From: Cupriavidus taiwanensis
GTDB lineage: Bacteria; Pseudomonadota; Gammaproteobacteria; Burkholderiales; Burkholderiaceae
Direction of reading: 5' to 3'
Length of the DNA: 64,000 nucleotides
NCBI RefSeq assembly: GCF_900249755.1
Contig: NZ_LT976854.1
Span: 1,002,514-1,066,513 of the forward strand
Shown here: positions 60,140 through 64,000 of the stretch, piece by piece
Position numbering within the stretch: the first letter of the stretch is position 1
How the letters are laid out: each line of letters opens with the position of its first letter
The notes under the pieces: model-generated
The model's database searches: none
Seen by the model: the letters and a program-made list of their open reading frames with translations, nothing else
Told to the model about the DNA's origin: nothing
Made by a program: the position numbers and the translations under genes

Positions 60140-60211
60140 TCGGCTGGCCAGGGGCAATCGCCACCTTCTCAGACATACCTTTTCCAGAACGACAATACGG
60201 AGACCGACTCA

Positions 60212-61192
60212 ATGAACCGTCGACTGATCCTGCGCGCCACCTTGCTGGCCGCGCTCTGCTGTCCCCTTTTATCGGGCCTTGCGCATGCGCAGCCCATTGC
60301 CGGCGGCAAGCCGGTCACGCTGGTGGTGGGCTTCGCCGCCGGCGGCGCTGCCGATGCCGCCGCGCGGCTGATCGCGAAGAAGCTCTCGGACAACCTCGGC
60401 CAGCCGGTAGTGGTCGACAACCGCGGCGGTGCCGGCGGCAATATCGCCCACCAGCTGGTGGCGCGCGGCCCGGCAGACGGCAGCATGCTGCTGTTCGGCT
60501 CGATCGGGCCGCTGACCATCGCACCACACCTGATGACGCTGCCCTACGATCCGTTCAAGGACCTGGCCCCGGTATCGGGCGGCGTGAACTTTCCCAATGT
60601 GCTGGTGGTGCACAAGGGCGCCGGCGTGAAAAACCTGGCCGAGCTGGTCGCGCTGGCGAAGAAGAAGCCGGGGACCGTGGACTACGCGTCGACCGGCGCC
60701 GGCTCCGCATCGCATCTTGCCGGTGAGCTGTTCAACCAGCGTGCCGGCATCGAGATGGTCCATATTCCCTACAAGGGCGGCGCACCGGCACTGCAGGATC
60801 TGCTGGGCGAGCGCGTCACGTCTTACTTTGCCGCACCGCCGACCGCGATGCCGCAGGTCGAGGCCGGCAAGCTGGTGCCGCTGGCGACCACCGGCCCGGT
60901 GCGGCCGGCGTACCTGCCGAACGTGCCCACCGTGGCGGAATCCGGCTATCCCGGTTTCGAGGCGCTGAACTGGTATGCCTTCGTCGCCCCGGGCAAGACC
61001 CCGGCGCCCGTCCTCGATCGCTGGAACCAGGAGATCGTCAGGGTGCTGAACGATGCCGGGGTGAAGGATGCCCTGAACAAGCATGGCCTGACCCCGCAGC
61101 CGACCACGCGGCCGGAACTGCTCGCGTTCATGAAGAAGGAGAGCGCAAAGTGGGGCGCGATCGTCAGGGAGCGCAAGATCACGGTCGATTGA
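60212..61192 (+). CDS. Bug/TctC-family solute-binding protein
   Basis: A 326-residue periplasmic binding protein with a signal peptide (about 1-27, ending AHAQP) and the Bug start KPVTLVVGFAAGGAADAAAR, then DYASTGAGSASHLAGELF. It lies 73 bp after tcuB. In Salmonella the uptake role is played by the MFS protein TcuC; here a Bug protein takes that place, so tricarballylate or a related acid is a likely ligand, with the membrane part encoded elsewhere. Confidence 0.87.
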   Translation: MNRRLILRATLLAALCCPLLSGLAHAQPIAGGKPVTLVVGFAAGGAADAAARLIAKKLSDNLGQPVVVDNRGGAGGNIAHQLVARGPADGSMLLFGSIGPLTIAPHLMTLPYDPFKDLAPVSGGVNFPNVLVVHKGAGVKNLAELVALAKKKPGTVDYASTGAGSASHLAGELFNQRAGIEMVHIPYKGGAPALQDLLGERVTSYFAAPPTAMPQVEAGKLVPLATTGPVRPAYLPNVPTVAESGYPGFEALNWYAFVAPGKTPAPVLDRWNQEIVRVLNDAGVKDALNKHGLTPQPTTRPELLAFMKKESAKWGAIVRERKITVD

Positions 61193-61236
61193 GGCCGACG
61201 CTCAGACCACGCCGCAACACCGCCGCCGCTGCGGCC

Positions 61237-62163
61237 TCAATCCTTGTGAAGCGTCGCACCGAACCACGCGCCGTCGCGCACCAGGCTGCGCGCGGTATCG
61301 GCCAGCACGACCCGTGCCGCGAGCGCCGCAGGCGACAGTTCATCATCGGAAAGGCTTGCCAGCAGATTGTGCCGCCCGACCTGCGCGTCGGCCACCAGCG
61401 AGCGGACCAGCGCCGGATCATTGAGGCGCGCGGTCGCTGCGCCGGGCTGGATAGTGGCGCCAAAGCCCGCGCGCACCGCATCCATCAGCATCGACAGCCC
61501 GTCGATCTCCGCCACCACGTTTGGCGTCACGCGCACGCGCGCAAAGGCCGCATCGAGCAGGGCGCGCAGGCCGTGGGTCGCGCTCGGCAGGATCAGCGGC
61601 AATTCACCCAGTTGCGCGAGCCTGGCGCGCCGGCCACCCGGGAGACCCGGCAAGCCCGCAGCCCCTAGCACATAAAGCTTTTCGTCGAGCAGCGGCGTCA
61701 CGCTCCAGCGGCGCGCGGTCTCGGTGCGGAACACGATGGCCAGGTCCAGCCTGCGCGCATTGAGCATCTCGCTCAGATGCCCGGATAGCGCCTCGACCAC
61801 GTGGACCCGCACGTCGGGATAACGTGCAGCCATGGCACGCAGCAGCGGCACGCCAAGCACCGCGGCGGTGGTCGAAGCCAGGCCGATGCTGACATGGCCA
61901 GACAGCCGCGCCTGCTGCGCGGCCCGTACCGCATCATCGGCGTGGCGCAGCGTCAGCTGGGCCTGCCGCAGGAAGGCAAGCCCGGCATCGGTCGGCACCA
62001 CGCCCGTCGACTGGCGCTGCAGCAGGCGCGTGGACAGTTCGCGCTCGAGCCGGCTGACCTGCGGGCTGAGGGCGGAAGTGGCAAGCCCCAGTTCGAGCGC
62101 TGCCTTGCCGAAACTGCCGAGTTCGCAGACCTTGGTGAAGTAGCGGAGTTGACGCAGTTCCAT
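61237..62163 (-). CDS. LysR-family regulator (TcuR-like position)
   Basis: A 308-residue LysR regulator with the HTH start MELRQLRYFTKVCELGSFGK, then TSALSPQVSRLERELSTRLL (about 1-50), and an effector domain (about 90-295). It is convergent with the tcu/Bug genes (45 bp from the Bug stop). In Salmonella tcuR encodes the LysR activator of tcuABC, so this gene is the natural candidate regulator. The 240 bp upstream of it (62164-62403) show no other feature. Confidence 0.85.
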   Translation of the reverse strand: MELRQLRYFTKVCELGSFGKAALELGLATSALSPQVSRLERELSTRLLQRQSTGVVPTDAGLAFLRQAQLTLRHADDAVRAAQQARLSGHVSIGLASTTAAVLGVPLLRAMAARYPDVRVHVVEALSGHLSEMLNARRLDLAIVFRTETARRWSVTPLLDEKLYVLGAAGLPGLPGGRRARLAQLGELPLILPSATHGLRALLDAAFARVRVTPNVVAEIDGLSMLMDAVRAGFGATIQPGAATARLNDPALVRSLVADAQVGRHNLLASLSDDELSPAALAARVVLADTARSLVRDGAWFGATLHKD

Positions 62164-62403
62164 GGGAGATTCGAGGGCATCGCACCAGGCGATCGCGGCG
62201 GCGGACGGCTGGCTGGCCGTCGTCTTGTGCGGGATGCCGCGAATGGTAGCACCCGACGGGAGGGCGGTGGCGACGGGCTCGCGCGCGCTGGAAGACGCCG
62301 AACTTACTGTTCAGTCAATGGATTCGTCCCGAGCCGCGCGGCGGCGCTTGCTTTGCGGCTTGGGACTATCTGGTCATATTCTGATGCTTCCGAAAACTGT
62401 GGC

Positions 62404-63021
62404 TCAGCGGTTTCGCACTCGGTTCACCTCATCCTCGACGTCACGCAAACGATCCTTGCCAAAGAAGATCTCTCCACCGACGAAGAATGTAGGAGAGCCG
62501 AACGCGCCCCGCGCGTGGGCATCCTGCGTATTCGCCAACAGCCGGTTCTTGACGTCCGTTTGCTGGCTCGCGGCCATCAGGACGGACGCGTCAAGACCGG
62601 CGGCCGTCAGCTCGCTTGCGATCACCTCTGGCTCGTCCATCTTTTTCTGCCGCTCCCACATGCTGGCAAACACGGCGTCAACATAGGACTCGAAACAGCC
62701 CAACGACTGGGCCGCAACTGCCCCGCGCATGATCTGCAGGGTATTGACCGGAAAGTACGGATTGCTTCTGTACTGAGTCAGCCCGTGCTTGCTGACGAAG
62801 CGATTGAATTCAAGCAGGTCATAGGCGCGTTTGGCTGGAATCTGCGCATTGGCTTCTGCAGGCGAGCGGTTGTTGGTCAACTTGAACAGGCCACCAAGCA
62901 GGATCGGGATGTATTCGAACTTGGCAGCGCCCCTGGCCTCGATCTCGGGAATGACCTTATGGCACAGATAGGCGTTGGGACTGCCGAAGTCGAACAGGAA
63001 TTGGACAGTTATCGGGTTCAT
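62404..63021 (-). CDS. DsbA-family kappa-GST/2-hydroxychromene-2-carboxylate isomerase-like protein
   Basis: A 205-residue thioredoxin-fold enzyme of the kappa glutathione transferase group. The N-terminal FLFDFGSPNAYL (about 6-17) carries the Ser that replaces the redox Cys, and the C-terminal GAFGSPTFFVGGEIFFGKDR (about 173-192) is the family signature. Members isomerise 2-hydroxychromene-2-carboxylate in naphthalene degradation. ATG 63021 is preferred to a TTG at 63039. It follows the SDR gene in the leftward unit. Confidence 0.88.
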   Translation of the reverse strand: MNPITVQFLFDFGSPNAYLCHKVIPEIEARGAAKFEYIPILLGGLFKLTNNRSPAEANAQIPAKRAYDLLEFNRFVSKHGLTQYRSNPYFPVNTLQIMRGAVAAQSLGCFESYVDAVFASMWERQKKMDEPEVIASELTAAGLDASVLMAASQQTDVKNRLLANTQDAHARGAFGSPTFFVGGEIFFGKDRLRDVEDEVNRVRNR

Positions 63022-63065
63022 GGCTTGAATTGGTTTCAATGTTTAGAGGGATCCACGCGCCGCGC

Positions 63066-63794
63066 TTACCACGGTTCCATCCACGGGCGAATTTCGGTCT
63101 CGTGCGTCCATGCATCACGCGGCTGCATGTGCAACTGCCAGTAGAGATCCGCGATGCGCGCCGGATCGACGATGCCGCCTTGGTCCTTGGTGGCGTAACG
63201 TGCAGGGAAGTTGGTCCGGATAAAGTCGGTGTCAATGGCGCCGTCGATAATCGGGTGGGCCACATGAATTCCCTTGGGCCAGAGCTCCCGCGCCATGCTT
63301 TGTGCCAGGGCGCGCAGGCCATGCTTGGCGCCGGCGAATGCGGCGAAGCCGTCCCTGCCTCTGAGGCTGGCGGTGGCGCCGGTGAAGATGATGGTGCCGC
63401 GACCGCGGGGCAGCATGACCTTGGCTGCTTCTCGCCCCATCAGGAAACCCGCGAAGCAAGCCATCTCCCAGACCTTGAAATACACCCGTGCCGTGGTCTC
63501 GGTGATTCCGAACCGCACGTTGGCACCAATGTTGAAGACGGCCACTTCAATCGGCGCTATCTCGGTCTCGATCTTCTGGACGAGAGCCACCATCTCGTCT
63601 TCCTTGCGCGCGTCGGAGCCGAAGCCGTGTGCCTCGCCGCCCTCGGCTCGAATCTGTTCGACAAGGGGCTGGAGCTTGTCGGCGTTACGCCGGGTCATGC
63701 ACGCGACGTAGCCTTCGCGTGCGAACCGTCTGGCGATGGCGCCGCCGGTGGCGTCTCCCGCGCCAATGACCAGGATTGCTTTCTTGTCTGCCAT
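63066..63794 (-). CDS. SDR-family protein lacking the catalytic Tyr
   Basis: A 242-residue Rossmann-fold protein of the short-chain dehydrogenase type. The nucleotide-binding turn GAGDATGGAIA (about 11-21) and the FNIGAN segment in place of NNAG are visible. The active-site region reads FTGATASLRG then FAAFAGAKHGL: the Lys is kept but the catalytic Tyr of YxxxK is Phe. So it is either inactive as a classical dehydrogenase or uses another residue. It lies between an acyl-CoA synthetase and the kappa-GST-like gene. Confidence 0.85.
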   Translation of the reverse strand: MADKKAILVIGAGDATGGAIARRFAREGYVACMTRRNADKLQPLVEQIRAEGGEAHGFGSDARKEDEMVALVQKIETEIAPIEVAVFNIGANVRFGITETTARVYFKVWEMACFAGFLMGREAAKVMLPRGRGTIIFTGATASLRGRDGFAAFAGAKHGLRALAQSMARELWPKGIHVAHPIIDGAIDTDFIRTNFPARYATKDQGGIVDPARIADLYWQLHMQPRDAWTHETEIRPWMEPW

Positions 63795-63872
63795 GGATGT
63801 CTCCTTCAGAGGTGGGGTACGAGCAGGCTTACCGGATTGCGCCAGGACGGTCGCAGCGGCGTTCTCGAATTT

Positions 63873-64000
63873 TCAAGAGGCATCGCGCGACGCTTCCTTG
63901 GCGAGCTCGTGTTTGAGGATCTTTCCCGCGGATGTAGCCGGCAGCGAGGTCCTGATGAATACCTCAGCCGGCCGCTTGTAAGGTGCAAGGTGCTGGGCCG
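63873..64000 (-). CDS. Acyl-CoA synthetase C-terminus (partial)
   Basis: The gene is cut by the right edge. The last about 42 residues read LAPYKRPAEVFIRTSLPATS, AGKILKHELAKEASRDAS and stop. PYKRP and the Lys in SAGKILK are the C-terminal hallmarks of AMP-forming acyl-CoA ligases. The stop (63875-63873) lies 78 bp before the SDR start, so it is probably first of a leftward catabolic operon. Confidence 0.85.
   Translation of the reverse strand, partial: AQHLAPYKRPAEVFIRTSLPATSAGKILKHELAKEASRDAS

Noticed and set aside
1..64000. CRISPR arrays, tRNA, rRNA or riboswitch genes
   Set aside because: No regularly spaced repeats, cloverleaf-like sequences or known leader structures were seen by eye; a covariance search would be decisive.

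Overview
The window is GC-rich, gene-dense bacterial DNA. It fits a Burkholderiales genome, most likely Cupriavidus (Ralstonia eutropha group), and has the feel of a secondary chromosome. The pointers are a CYP116B-type self-sufficient P450, many Bug/TctC solute-binding proteins, numerous LysR regulators, a split phn cluster and tricarballylate genes. This placement is inference from gene content. No rRNA, tRNA or CRISPR array was seen.

Layout. 0-8.7 kb: a homoprotocatechuate-pathway isomerase, a HAD-like protein, a chemoreceptor, an EAL-CBS-GGDEF protein behind a strong Pho-box-like promoter, an atypical response regulator, cardiolipin synthase and a TetR regulator. 8.9-13.6 kb: a low-complexity lipoprotein, small conserved proteins, a divergent tyrosine integrase/KfrA-like pair sharing an AT-rich palindromic control region, and a Xre/RES toxin-antitoxin pair. 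13.6-31.5 kb: an acyl-CoA synthetase, a helicase-nuclease of the XPD/DinG type behind a near-perfect LexA box, a thioredoxin-like protein, a VOC protein, LysR, cupin, a four-gene efflux operon with a divergent LysR, a GNAT enzyme, and a P450 fusion with a Bug protein and divergent IclR. 31.5-35.8 kb: decayed DNA holding fragments of a siderophore esterase, a probable TonB receptor, a Tn3-family transposase and an IclR regulator, with one intact large lipoprotein (DUF6351-like) among them.

35.9-47.1 kb is a complete C-P lyase (phosphonate) cluster in three transcription units: phnGHIJKLM leftward, phnF-DUF1045-phnN rightward and phnCDE leftward. The phnG and phnC promoters carry direct repeats matching the PhoB box (CTGTCAT at an 11-bp period), and two intergenic regions carry a TGGTCTAG motif resembling half of the known PhnF operator. 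No phnP is present; a 2H-phosphoesterase-like DUF1045 protein sits where its activity would be needed. The same Pho-box pattern in front of the EAL/GGDEF gene 35 kb away suggests that phosphate starvation also controls c-di-GMP here.

47.2-64 kb: a class C beta-lactamase-like protein, DUF305 and beta-propeller exported proteins, a large lipoprotein, a Cache-domain histidine kinase/NarL-type pair, a Tat-exported PLP enzyme followed by an exported RidA-like protein (both with lipoboxes), tricarballylate oxidation genes (tcuA, tcuB) with a Bug protein and LysR, and the start of a leftward catabolic group (kappa-GST-like isomerase, an SDR lacking the catalytic Tyr, and an acyl-CoA synthetase cut by the window edge).
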